Shown piece after piece: positions 1 through 7,888 of a stretch of DNA of 12,673 nucleotides. The stretch is from contig JBGVOE010000090.1 in the NCBI GenBank assembly GCA_045126355.1, positions 1-12,673 of the forward strand, given 5' to 3'. The stretch is from CAZSIA01 sp045126355 (GTDB lineage: Bacteria; Bacillota_I; Bacilli_A; Acholeplasmatales; Anaeroplasmataceae). The stretch's first letter is position 1. Every line of letters begins with the position of its first letter. Made by a program: the position numbers and the translations under genes. The notes under the pieces were generated by a model. The model saw only the letters and a program-made list of their open reading frames with translations. It did not search any database and was not told where the DNA came from.

Positions 1-2105
1 TGGATTTAACTGGTTTAAATGAGATGCAAGAACTTGCGGTTACAACTACTGAAGGCGCAGTTATGGTTATGGCTGGTGCTGGTAGTGGAAAAACAAAAGT
101 TTTAACACATCGTATAGCTTATTTAATTGAAACATTAGGAATCAATCCTTATAATATTTTAGCTGTAACATTTACAAATAAAGCAGCAAGAGAAATGAAG
201 GAAAGGGTCGCTAAGTTAGTTAGTTGTAGTGTTAATAATTTATGGATTTCTACTTTTCATAGTTTCTGCGCTCGCTTTTTAAGAAAAGAAATAAAAGTAT
301 TAGGAAAATATAATTCGAATTTTATTATTATTGATGATGATGATTCCACAAAAATTTTAAAAGAAGAAATGAAGGATAAAGATTTTAGTTTAACTCATAA
401 AGAGGCAATGTCTTTAATTTCTTTAGCTAAAAATGATGAATCACTTCCAAATATGAACTCTTTTGAACGAGGTGAGTTTGAAAGGATTTATAATTTATAT
501 CAAGATAGATTAGTTAAAGATAATTTATTAGATTTTGATGATTTAATTTCTTTAACAGTTTATATCTTAGAAGAGTATTTACCTATTAGAGAAAAGTATG
601 CCGCGCTATTTGACTATATCATGATAGATGAGTTTCAAGATACTAATAAATTACAATACAAATTAGTTAATTTACTAACTAATAGTAATAAAAATATCTT
701 TATTGTTGGTGATATAAATCAATCAATTTACTCATTTAGAGGTGCAAGGGTTGCTAATGTTAGTAGTTTTAAAGATTTATATAATCCGAAAGTTATTAAG
801 TTAGAACAAAACTACCGTTCAACATCAATGATACTAAATATCGCTAATGATATTATTTCTAAAAATAATTCATTTGTTAAGATGCAACTATATACAGATA
901 ATGAAGGCGGAAATAAAGCTGAATATTATCGTGCAGATAGTAATTACGGTGAAGTATTACATATAATAAGTGAGATAAAAAAACTAAAATCTTTAGGATA
1001 TAGTTATAATGATATGGCTATTTTATATCGAGTAAATTCTTTGAGCTTAAATTTTGAAAATGAATTTATAAAACACAATATTCCATATGTAATTTATGGT
1101 GGTGTTGGTTATTATTCAAGAAAAGAAGTTAAAGATATAATTGCTTACTTAAGATTATTAGTTGATTCAAATGATGATTTTTCATTTAAAAGAATTGTTA
1201 ATGTTCCAAAAAGAAAAATCGGTGATAAAGTTATTAATGATTTAACTAAGATAAGTGTTGAAAAAGATCTTTCATTATTTGATTCTATTGACTATATCAA
1301 TAATTCTTCTTTACAAAACTTTAAGAAAATCATTATTAGTTTAAAAGAAGACTTAGAAGTTGTTACACTTGATTATTTAATTGATCGTGTACTTGATAAG
1401 ACTGGCTATTTGGTTATGTTACAACAAGCTGATGAAGAGGATAGAATTGATAACGTAATGGAATTAAAGTCTATTATGAAAGACATTATGGAATCTTATG
1501 AAGGTGAAAATGTTGATAAGTTAATAGCGTTCTTATCTGATTTGGCTTTAAAGACTGACGTTGATAATATTAGCGAAGATGAAGAAAAAGTTAAATTAAT
1601 GACATTCCATCAAGCTAAAGGGTTAGAATATAAAGTTGTATTTATGCCAGCTATGGAACAAGGAATCTTCCCTTCATATAGAACTATGGGGTCTCCTAGT
1701 GAATTAGAAGAAGAAAGAAGAGTTTGTTATGTTGGGGTAACAAGAGCGAAAGAAAGACTATATTTTTCTACCGCACAAATGAGGAGAATGTATGGTCAAG
1801 ATAATCCTGGTTTCCCATCAGAATTTTTAAAATCAATTGGTAAAGATAAGTTAATTGAGACTGGATATAATAGTAGACCTATTTCAAACACTCAATCAAC
1901 AACAGTGAAAAAACCAAGTTTTGAGACTAGTAAAAAAGAAGAAAGAAGTTCTTCAGCTATTAAAGTTGGTGATAAAATAATGCATAAAATATTTGGAAAA
2001 GGAATTGTTGTTAAAGTTGAATTTGGAAAAATAACAGTAGCGTTCTCAGCAGAATACGGAATTAAAACTTTAATGGCAGACCATCCATCAATAACAAGAA
2101 TATAG
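1..2105 (+). CDS. pcrA: ATP-dependent DNA helicase PcrA (UvrD/Rep family, SF1A), 5' partial
   Basis: A 3'-to-5' DNA helicase that acts in nucleotide excision repair, plasmid replication and removal of RecA or stalled RNA polymerase. Seen: an N-terminal Q-motif region (NEMQELAV), Walker A GAGSGKT (nt 75-95), motif Ia TFTNKAAREM, Walker B IDEFQDT with the DE pair at nt 627-632, motif III VGDINQSIYSFRGA, motif IV QNYRST, motif V HQAKGLE (nt 1608-1628) and motif VI VGVTRAKERLY. The C-terminus (about nt 1960-2100, KVGDKIMHKIFGKG and following) matches the Tudor-like RNA polymerase-binding tail of PcrA, which favours PcrA over plain Rep/UvrD. The first in-frame ATG is at nt 24, but the frame stays open to the edge and the residues before it (DLTGLNE) align with the usual PcrA N-terminus. 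Bases 1-2 are TG, so the real start may be an ATG or GTG beginning one base outside the window. It ends in TAG. About 700 residues, close to the family's 720-740. Confidence 0.97.
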   Translation, partial: DLTGLNEMQELAVTTTEGAVMVMAGAGSGKTKVLTHRIAYLIETLGINPYNILAVTFTNKAAREMKERVAKLVSCSVNNLWISTFHSFCARFLRKEIKVLGKYNSNFIIIDDDDSTKILKEEMKDKDFSLTHKEAMSLISLAKNDESLPNMNSFERGEFERIYNLYQDRLVKDNLLDFDDLISLTVYILEEYLPIREKYAALFDYIMIDEFQDTNKLQYKLVNLLTNSNKNIFIVGDINQSIYSFRGARVANVSSFKDLYNPKVIKLEQNYRSTSMILNIANDIISKNNSFVKMQLYTDNEGGNKAEYYRADSNYGEVLHIISEIKKLKSLGYSYNDMAILYRVNSLSLNFENEFIKHNIPYVIYGGVGYYSRKEVKDIIAYLRLLVDSNDDFSFKRIVNVPKRKIGDKVINDLTKISVEKDLSLFDSIDYINNSSLQNFKKIIISLKEDLEVVTLDYLIDRVLDKTGYLVMLQQADEEDRIDNVMELKSIMKDIMESYEGENVDKLIAFLSDLALKTDVDNISEDEEKVKLMTFHQAKGLEYKVVFMPAMEQGIFPSYRTMGSPSELEEERRVCYVGVTRAKERLYFSTAQMRRMYGQDNPGFPSEFLKSIGKDKLIETGYNSRPISNTQSTTVKKPSFETSKKEERSSSAIKVGDKIMHKIFGKGIVVKVEFGKITVAFSAEYGIKTLMADHPSITRI

Positions 2106-2116
2106 GGGTGTTTAAT

Positions 2117-2380
2117 ATGAATGAAGAAGTAAAAGAAAACGGCTTACCTGAGGAAGAAATACAAAAGAAAAGATTTGTTCCATCTTGGGCAAAAGCGCTA
2201 AGTTGGGTATCTATCATGTTCTCTTTAACTGCGCCTATTGTAGGGTTGGGACTTGCAATTGTCTGCATCTCTTCAGCAGGATTAGAAGAAAAAGATGAAG
2301 TGAGTATTATTAGTGGAGTTGCTTTAGTTATTTCAATCACACTACTTTTAAATGGAGTACTTTCAAGCGGAATGTTTTAA
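2117..2380 (+). CDS. Small two-helix membrane protein of unknown function
   Basis: An 87-residue protein I do not recognise. The first 20 residues are charged and acidic (MNEEVKENGLPEEE), then come two hydrophobic segments at about residues 27-52 and 63-84, joined by a short charged loop (GLEEKDE). This predicts a membrane hairpin, with the N-terminus probably inside because KK and R precede helix 1. The pattern loosely recalls small DUF4190-type membrane proteins, but that is only an impression. A GTG at 2108 is also in frame. I chose ATG 2117 because AGGGGTG (2104-2110) sits 6 nt before it and serves as its ribosome binding site, swallowing the GTG. It begins 11 nt after the pcrA stop with no promoter between, so it is probably co-transcribed with pcrA. 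I see no clear terminator after it. Confidence 0.72.
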   Translation: MNEEVKENGLPEEEIQKKRFVPSWAKALSWVSIMFSLTAPIVGLGLAIVCISSAGLEEKDEVSIISGVALVISITLLLNGVLSSGMF

Positions 2381-2386
2381 AAAGTA

Positions 2387-2415
2387 TTGTTAATTCAAAA
2401 ACCTTGTGTTATAAT
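2387..2415 (+). promoter_or_regulatory. Promoter of the toxin-antitoxin module
   Basis: A -35 TTGTTA (2387-2392) and -10 TATAAT (2410-2415) are separated by 17 nt, and a TG one base before the -10 (2407-2408) makes it an extended -10 element. Transcription would start near 2422, giving a leader of about 37 nt to the antitoxin ATG. This rules out an in-frame TTG at 2420 as the start. A perfect 8-bp palindrome GAAATTTC (2431-2438) in the leader could be part of an autoregulatory operator, but it is short. Confidence 0.8.
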
Positions 2416-2458
2416 TTAGTTGGAAAGTAAGAAATTTCGACAAAAAGGAGGATTACAC

Positions 2459-2719
2459 ATGATTGTTGAGTTAAGAAAAAAATCTCAGATTACATTACCT
2501 AAGGAAATTGTAAAACAATTAAATTTGTTAGAAGGGGATAAATTTGATATAACAGTTGAAGGTGGATATATTAAATTAGAACCTGTTGTTGTATATTCTA
2601 AGCAATATGTTGCAAAACTTACTAATGAAATTCAAATGTTAAGAGAAGAAGTTGATTCTAAATATCCAAGCTATGAAACAGTAGATTCATTAATAAAAAG
2701 TTTAAACGAACAGGATTGA
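2459..2719 (+). CDS. AbrB/MazE/SpoVT-type antitoxin
   Basis: An 86-residue protein. Residues 1-42 form an AbrB/SpoVT swapped-hairpin DNA-binding domain, recognisable from VELRKKSQITLPKEIVKQL, then EGDKFDITVEGGYIKLEP. The remainder (about 45-86) is a helical, charged tail (TNEIQMLREEVDSKYPSYETVDSLIKSL), as expected of the segment that wraps and neutralises a toxin. Start chosen at ATG 2459: a perfect AAGGAGG (2445-2451) lies 7 nt upstream, and the promoter -10 makes the in-frame TTG at 2420 impossible. It ends in TGA 4 nt before the toxin start. In such modules the antitoxin, alone or with the toxin, normally represses the shared promoter; this is inferred here. Confidence 0.85.
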   Translation: MIVELRKKSQITLPKEIVKQLNLLEGDKFDITVEGGYIKLEPVVVYSKQYVAKLTNEIQMLREEVDSKYPSYETVDSLIKSLNEQD

Positions 2720-2723
2720 TTTT

Positions 2724-2987
2724 GTGTATAAGTTAACATATACTCCTAGATTTAAAAAGGCCTTTGTCGCTTTAACTCCTGTCGAAAAACTTCAATTTCA
2801 AAAGAAAATGGAAATATTTGTTGAAAATATTTTGCATCCCTCATTACGCACTAAAAAAATCCAAGGACAAAAAGATCTATATGAGAGTAGTATCAATATG
2901 GATATTAGAGTTATTTGGTATTTTGAAAACGAAGAGTTGATTATTTTAGTTGATATCGGGCATCATGATATTTTAAAAAAATATTAA
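2724..2987 (+). CDS. RelE/ParE-superfamily toxin
   Basis: An 87-residue basic protein with the RelE/ParE fold pattern: N-terminal strand YKLTYTPRFKKAF, a two-helix middle (EKLQFQKKMEIFVENI), LRTKKIQG, then the strands YESSINMDIRVIWYF and LIILVDIGHHDILKKY. The R62 strand, the GHH turn (79-81) and the terminal tyrosine are typical of the family, whose members are ribosome-dependent mRNA endonucleases (RelE-like) or gyrase poisons (ParE-like). Which activity applies cannot be told from sequence. GTG start at 2724, with AGGA (2712-2715) 8 nt upstream inside the antitoxin gene and a 4-nt gap between the genes, so translation is coupled. The toxin looks intact in length and reading frame. Pairing an AbrB-type antitoxin with a RelE-type toxin resembles PrlF-YhaV rather than MazEF. 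Confidence 0.82.
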   Translation: MYKLTYTPRFKKAFVALTPVEKLQFQKKMEIFVENILHPSLRTKKIQGQKDLYESSINMDIRVIWYFENEELIILVDIGHHDILKKY

Positions 2988-3008
2988 TTTTAGAATATAT
3001 TTAACAAT

Positions 3009-3047
3009 AAACGATACTTAATGTATCGTTTTTATTTTTATTTTTTT
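3009..3047 (+). terminator. Intrinsic terminator after the toxin-antitoxin module
   Basis: A perfect 9-bp stem AAACGATAC (3009-3017) / GTATCGTTT (3023-3031) with a TTAAT loop, followed by a long T-rich run to about 3047. Its T-run overlaps the likely -35 region of the ligA promoter. Confidence 0.88.
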
Positions 3048-3063
3048 AAAAAAATGGTAAAAT
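3035..3063 (+). promoter_or_regulatory. Candidate ligA operon promoter
   Basis: Extended -10 TGG-TAAAAT (3055-3063), with a weak TTTTTA (3035-3040) 17 nt upstream. Transcription would begin near 3070, leaving a leader of about 17 nt that contains the ribosome binding site GAGGAAGTG (3073-3081). The -35 is poor, so the call rests mainly on the extended -10 and on the terminator immediately before it. Confidence 0.55.
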
Positions 3064-3086
3064 AAATAAGATGAGGAAGTGTTTTT

Positions 3087-5069
3087 ATGGAAAATATATT
3101 AAAAAGAGTTCAAGAGTTAACAACAATATTAGAAAAAGCTAATTATGATTACTATGTTTTAGATAATCCGACTTTAGAAGATTGGCAATTTGATTCTTAT
3201 ATGCAAGAGTTATTATCTTTAGAAAAAGATTATCCACAGTATGCTTTTCCTACTAGTCCAACTAAACGTGTTGGTGGGACTGTAGCTAGTCAATTTATAA
3301 AAGTTACTCATAAAAAAGCAATGCTAAGTTTAGGTAATGTTTTTAATGAAGCTGATATCTTAGATTTTGATCGTAAGGTAAAAGAAGTAGCTCCTAACGC
3401 TACTTATTTATGTGAGCTAAAAATCGATGGTTTAAGTGGGTCAGTTGTTTATGAAGGTGGTAACTTAGTTTTAGGAGCTACAAGAGGTAATGGTATTGTT
3501 GGTGAAAATATAACTGAAAATGTTAAAACGATTAGAACGATTCCTCTAAGATTAAGTGAAGATTTAGACATTGAAGTACGTGGAGAAATTTATATGTCTA
3601 ATGCTTCTTTTAATGAGTTAAATAAAAAAGCTATAGCTAGTGGTGATGAACCATTTGCTAATCCTAGAAACGCTGCGGCTGGTTCTGTTCGTCAACTTGA
3701 TAGTAGAGTTGCTGCTAGTAGAAAATTAGATTTCTTTGCCTATACTTTAATTGGAACAGATATTAATACGCAAACTGAGTCTTTAGCGTTTTTAGCCAGC
3801 CATGGTTTTCAAGTTAATAAAGAATATCGTCATTGTAAAACAATTGGTGAGGTTATTGCTTATGTAAATGAAATCACTTTAAAACGTGAAAGCTTACCTT
3901 ATGAAATTGATGGTATTGTTATTAAGGTTAATGAGTTTGATTTACATGATGCTATTGGTTATACAGCTAAATTCCCTAAATGGGCTACAGCTTATAAGTT
4001 TCCACCAAAAGAAGTTAAAACAAAAGTATTAGATATTGTTTTCCAAGTTGGTAGAACAGGTGCGATTACTCCTGTTGCTAATTTAGCTCCTATTTTTGTT
4101 GCTGGGTCTACAATTAGTAGAGCTACTTTAAATAACGAAGACTATATCCTTTCTAAAGATATTCGTATTGGTGATATGGTTTATATTCGTAAAGCTGGGG
4201 ATGTTATTCCTGAGGTTGTTAATGTGTCTTTATCAGACCGCAAGAGTGATAGCAAGCCGTTTGTTATGATTAAGAATTGCCCATGTTGTGGTGAGGCTAT
4301 TGTTCGTAAAGAAATGGAAGCAGATTGGTACTGTGTTAATAACATGTGCCCTGATAGATTAATTAATGGTTTAATTCATTTTGCATCTAGAGAAGCGTAT
4401 AATATTGACTCTCTTGGTGATAAATTAGTTATTCAACTTTACAACGAAGGATTTATCAAAAGAATTTCTGATATCTTCATGTTAAGCGCTCATCAAGATG
4501 AATTAATTGGTATGGAACGCTTTGGACAAAAGAGTTATGATAATTTAATTAGCGCGATTGAAGAAAGTAAACATAATAACTTAGATAAATTATTATTTGG
4601 TTTAGGAATTAGACATGTAGGTAGTAAAACAGCGAAACTTATTTGTCAAAAATTTAAAACAATAGACAACATTATTAATAGTAGTTTTGAAGAGATTGCT
4701 TCTATTAATGGTGTAGGTGAAGTTATCGCTATGGCTGTTAGAGAGTATTTTGATAACTTAGAAAACTTAGAGTTAATAAATGAATTAAAACTTTTAGGTC
4801 TTAATACAAACTTTATCGAATCAACAGTTAAAGAATCTTATTTTTCGAACAAAAAGATTGTTTTAACAGGAACACTATCTAGTATGGGTAGAGATGAAGC
4901 TAAGAGTAAGATTGAAGAATTTGGTGGTGTTTGTGTTTCAAGTGTATCTAAAAATACAAACATCGTTATATATGGTGAGGGTGCTGGGTCTAAATATGAT
5001 AAGGCAGTTTCATTAGGTATTGAACTTATGACAGAAGATGAATTTTTACAAAAGATTGGATTGAAATAA
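3087..5069 (+). CDS. ligA: NAD+-dependent DNA ligase LigA
   Basis: Seals nicks during replication and repair using NAD+ as cofactor. The 660-residue length is normal. Domains in order: Ia NMN-binding domain (1-60), adenylation domain with motif I KIDG (catalytic K112-G115), then VRGE and PYEIDGIVIKV further on. The OB-fold follows (about 310-390, VFQVGRTGAITPVA), then a four-cysteine zinc finger C398-x2-C401-x14-C416-x4-C421, helix-hairpin-helix repeats (LLFGLGIRHVGSKTA and INGVGEV), and a C-terminal BRCT domain (about 588-660, KKIVLTGTLSSMGRDEAK). Numbering of domain Ia coincides with E. coli LigA: Y22, D32 and D36 are kept, but position 35 is F instead of Y, and position 23 is Y instead of H. 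ATG 3087 follows GAGGAAGTG. It is the first gene of an operon; uvrA starts one base after its stop. Confidence 0.98.
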   Translation: MENILKRVQELTTILEKANYDYYVLDNPTLEDWQFDSYMQELLSLEKDYPQYAFPTSPTKRVGGTVASQFIKVTHKKAMLSLGNVFNEADILDFDRKVKEVAPNATYLCELKIDGLSGSVVYEGGNLVLGATRGNGIVGENITENVKTIRTIPLRLSEDLDIEVRGEIYMSNASFNELNKKAIASGDEPFANPRNAAAGSVRQLDSRVAASRKLDFFAYTLIGTDINTQTESLAFLASHGFQVNKEYRHCKTIGEVIAYVNEITLKRESLPYEIDGIVIKVNEFDLHDAIGYTAKFPKWATAYKFPPKEVKTKVLDIVFQVGRTGAITPVANLAPIFVAGSTISRATLNNEDYILSKDIRIGDMVYIRKAGDVIPEVVNVSLSDRKSDSKPFVMIKNCPCCGEAIVRKEMEADWYCVNNMCPDRLINGLIHFASREAYNIDSLGDKLVIQLYNEGFIKRISDIFMLSAHQDELIGMERFGQKSYDNLISAIEESKHNNLDKLLFGLGIRHVGSKTAKLICQKFKTIDNIINSSFEEIASINGVGEVIAMAVREYFDNLENLELINELKLLGLNTNFIESTVKESYFSNKKIVLTGTLSSMGRDEAKSKIEEFGGVCVSSVSKNTNIVIYGEGAGSKYDKAVSLGIELMTEDEFLQKIGLK

Positions 5070-5070
5070 A

Positions 5071-7884
5071 ATGGATGAAATTATTATCAAGGGTGCGAGG
5101 GAAAATAACTTAAAAAACGTTAATATTACCTTGCCAAAAAATAAGTTAATAGTTATGACTGGTTTATCTGGAAGTGGTAAAAGTTCATTAGCGTTTGATA
5201 CAATTTACCAAGAAGGACAAAGAAGATTTGTTGAATCTTTATCTAGTTATGCTCGTCAATTTATTGGTGGATTAGAAAAACCAGATGTAGATAGTATTGA
5301 AGGTTTGTCACCTGCGATATCTATTGATCAAAAATCAACAAACCATAATCCTCGTTCAACAGTTGGTACTGTAACTGAAATTTATGATTATTTGCGTGTA
5401 CTTTATTCTAGAATAGGTGTACCATATTGCCCAACACATAAGGTTCCTATTTCTTCTTTTTCTAACGAACAAATTGTAAATAAGATTTTAGAACTTAAAG
5501 AAGGAAGTAGATTATACATTAATTCTCCAGTTGTGTTTAGAGAAAAAGGTGAACATAAAGCTGTAATTGATAAATATATTAAGGAAGGTTTTGTTCGTGC
5601 CATTATTGATGGTGAAATGGTAGAGTTAGAAGAAGAAATTAATCTAGAAAAAAATAAAAAACATACTATTGATATAGTTGTTGAAAGATTAATATTAAAA
5701 GAAGAATCAAGAAGTAGAATAGCTGAAGCTGTTGAATTGGCTATAAAATTTTCTAGAGGTTATGTAAAAGTATTAAATGGTGAGGAAGAATTATTTTTCT
5801 CAACAGTTCATGCTTGTCCAGAATGTGGATATTCACTTGCAAGTTTAGAACCTAGATTATTTACATTTAATAGTCCTCTAGGTGCTTGTCCGGAATGTAA
5901 TGGTTTAGGGAAAAAATTAACTGTATCACCTGATTTGGTTATTGATTATGATAAATCTATTGATGAGGATTGTATTATCCCTTACAAAAATCAAGAAGAA
6001 GGAAATTTAAATAGATCTATGTTAGATCAAACATGTAAATTTTATGGTATTGATAAATCAAAACCATTTAAGGAATTATCTAAAGAACAACAAGATATTA
6101 TTTTATACGGATCTAAACATATAATTGATTTTAAAATGAAATCAACAAGTGGTAGAGTTCATGATAAAAAAGAATTTTATGAAGGTGTAGTATCTAATTT
6201 CCAACGTCGTTATATTGAAACTAATAGTGATTGGATAAGAGACTGGATAGAAGGTTACATGGTTGAAAGTGAATGTCAAGCATGTAAGGGGGCTCGTCTT
6301 AACGACAAAGTTTTAAATATTTTCATTAATAATAAAAACATAAATGATTTATGTTCTATGTCGATTGAGGAATTATATGATTGGTTTTGTAATATAAAAC
6401 TTGGTGAAGAAGAAAAGGTTATATCTAAACTTGCGATCAAAGAAATAATGGATAGACTTAAATTTTTAAAAAATGTCGGTTTGGAATATTTAACACTTGC
6501 AAGAAGTGCAGAAACATTGAGTGGTGGTGAAGCACAACGTATTAGACTTGCAACTCAAATTGGATCTAGACTTACAGGTGTTTTATATGTTTTAGATGAA
6601 CCTTCAATTGGTTTACATCAACGAGATAATGCTCGTTTGATTAACACATTAAAAGAAATGAGAGATTTAGGTAACACTTTAATTGTTGTTGAACATGATG
6701 AAGAAACAATGATGGAAAGTGATTACTTAGTTGATATAGGACCTAAAGCTGGTGTTCATGGTGGTGAAATAGTTGTTGCCGGAACACCACAAGAAGTAAT
6801 GCAATGTCCAAATAGTATTACTGGTGCATATTTAAGTAAGAAAGAAAAGATAGAAATACCAAAAGAACGTAGAACAGGAAATGGTAAATTTATCAATATT
6901 ATTGGAGCTAGCGAAAACAATCTTAAAAATGTTAATGTTAAATTCCCACTTGGTGTAATCACATGTGTAACGGGTGTAAGTGGAAGTGGTAAATCTTCAT
7001 TAGTGAATGAGGTTTTATATAAAAATGCATATGTTAAACTTTATGCTGCTAAAAAGGTTAAACCTGGTAAAGTTAAACGTATTGAGGGACTAGATAACAT
7101 TGATAGAATTGTTCATATTTCACAACAACCTATAGGTAGAACACCTAGAAGTAACCCTGCAACATATACAGGTGTATTTGATGATATAAGAGAATTATTC
7201 AGCCAAACAACAGATGCAAAAGTTAAAGGTTATGATAAATCACGTTTCTCTTTTAATGTTAAAGGCGGTAGATGTGAAGCTTGTGGTGGTGATGGTGTAA
7301 AACGTATTTCAATGCATTTTTTACCTGATGTGTATGTTCCTTGTGAAGTATGTAAAGGAAGTCGTTATCAACAAGAAACTCTTAATATAAAATTTAAAGG
7401 TAAAAACATTTCTGATGTATTAGGTATGACTATTGAAGAAGCATTAGAATTCTTTGATGCATTCCCTAAAATTAAATCTAAACTTCAAACTATTTATGAT
7501 GTAGGTTTAGGCTATATTAAACTTGGTCAATCTTCAACAACATTAAGTGGTGGAGAGGCACAAAGAGTAAAATTAGCTTATGAATTACATTCAAAGATAA
7601 CACCTAAAACAATATATATATTAGATGAACCAACAACAGGATTACATGTTGATGATATTAAACGCTTAATGACAGTTATTTCTAGAATAGCTGATCAAGG
7701 TGCAACAGTAGTTATTATTGAGCATAACCTTGATGTTATAAAACTTGCTGATCATATTATTGATATAGGTCCTGAAGGTGGTAATAAAGGTGGAAATATA
7801 TTATTTGCTGGTACACCAGAAGAATTAATTAATGTAGAATCTTCTTATACTGGTAAGTATTTAAAACCATACTTAAAGGAGTAA
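5071..7884 (+). CDS. uvrA: Excinuclease ABC subunit UvrA
   Basis: The DNA damage-recognition ATPase of nucleotide excision repair, acting as a dimer that loads UvrB on the lesion. It has 937 residues, full length for the family. Seen: N-terminal Walker A GLSGSGKSS (31-39, K37), zinc module 1 C249-x2-C252-x20-C273-x2-C276, ABC signature LSGGEAQR (from L483) and Walker B VLDEPSIGL (D509, E510). The second half carries Walker A GVSGSGKSS (K641), zinc module 2 C735-x2-C738-x19-C758-x2-C761, signature LSGGEAQR (from L825) and Walker B ILDEPTTGL (D852, E853). All residues needed for both ATP sites and both zinc sites are present. The start ATG is one base after the ligA stop and has only a weak GGA upstream, so translation is probably coupled to ligA. 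No uvrB is in the window; in many Firmicutes uvrB and uvrA are adjacent, so this arrangement is different. Confidence 0.98.
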   Translation: MDEIIIKGARENNLKNVNITLPKNKLIVMTGLSGSGKSSLAFDTIYQEGQRRFVESLSSYARQFIGGLEKPDVDSIEGLSPAISIDQKSTNHNPRSTVGTVTEIYDYLRVLYSRIGVPYCPTHKVPISSFSNEQIVNKILELKEGSRLYINSPVVFREKGEHKAVIDKYIKEGFVRAIIDGEMVELEEEINLEKNKKHTIDIVVERLILKEESRSRIAEAVELAIKFSRGYVKVLNGEEELFFSTVHACPECGYSLASLEPRLFTFNSPLGACPECNGLGKKLTVSPDLVIDYDKSIDEDCIIPYKNQEEGNLNRSMLDQTCKFYGIDKSKPFKELSKEQQDIILYGSKHIIDFKMKSTSGRVHDKKEFYEGVVSNFQRRYIETNSDWIRDWIEGYMVESECQACKGARLNDKVLNIFINNKNINDLCSMSIEELYDWFCNIKLGEEEKVISKLAIKEIMDRLKFLKNVGLEYLTLARSAETLSGGEAQRIRLATQIGSRLTGVLYVLDEPSIGLHQRDNARLINTLKEMRDLGNTLIVVEHDEETMMESDYLVDIGPKAGVHGGEIVVAGTPQEVMQCPNSITGAYLSKKEKIEIPKERRTGNGKFINIIGASENNLKNVNVKFPLGVITCVTGVSGSGKSSLVNEVLYKNAYVKLYAAKKVKPGKVKRIEGLDNIDRIVHISQQPIGRTPRSNPATYTGVFDDIRELFSQTTDAKVKGYDKSRFSFNVKGGRCEACGGDGVKRISMHFLPDVYVPCEVCKGSRYQQETLNIKFKGKNISDVLGMTIEEALEFFDAFPKIKSKLQTIYDVGLGYIKLGQSSTTLSGGEAQRVKLAYELHSKITPKTIYILDEPTTGLHVDDIKRLMTVISRIADQGATVVIIEHNLDVIKLADHIIDIGPEGGNKGGNILFAGTPEELINVESSYTGKYLKPYLKE

Positions 7885-7888
7885 AAAA

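Noticed and set aside
2062..2340. Minus-strand ORF of 92 residues, and similar minus-strand ORFs at 5403-5603, 6756-6962, 9029-9250, 10334-10600 and 11335-11553
   Set aside because: They are antisense to well-supported genes, have no visible ribosome binding site or family resemblance, and look like shadows of the plus-strand coding sequence.
2420..2458. In-frame TTG at 2420 as a longer start for the antitoxin
   Set aside because: It lies just 5 nt after the -10 box, at or before the expected transcription start, while ATG 2459 has a perfect AAGGAGG at ideal spacing and yields the normal AbrB-domain N-terminus.
2701..2723. TGA read as tryptophan (Mycoplasma code) because genes end in TGA followed closely by another stop
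   Set aside because: The tryptophans I checked are TGG and I saw no in-frame TGA inside the long genes; a TGA-Trp genome would use it often.
2381..3060. Insertion-sequence ends or target-site duplications around the toxin-antitoxin cassette
   Set aside because: I found no terminal inverted repeats or matching short duplications at its borders by eye; its mobility is inferred from context only.
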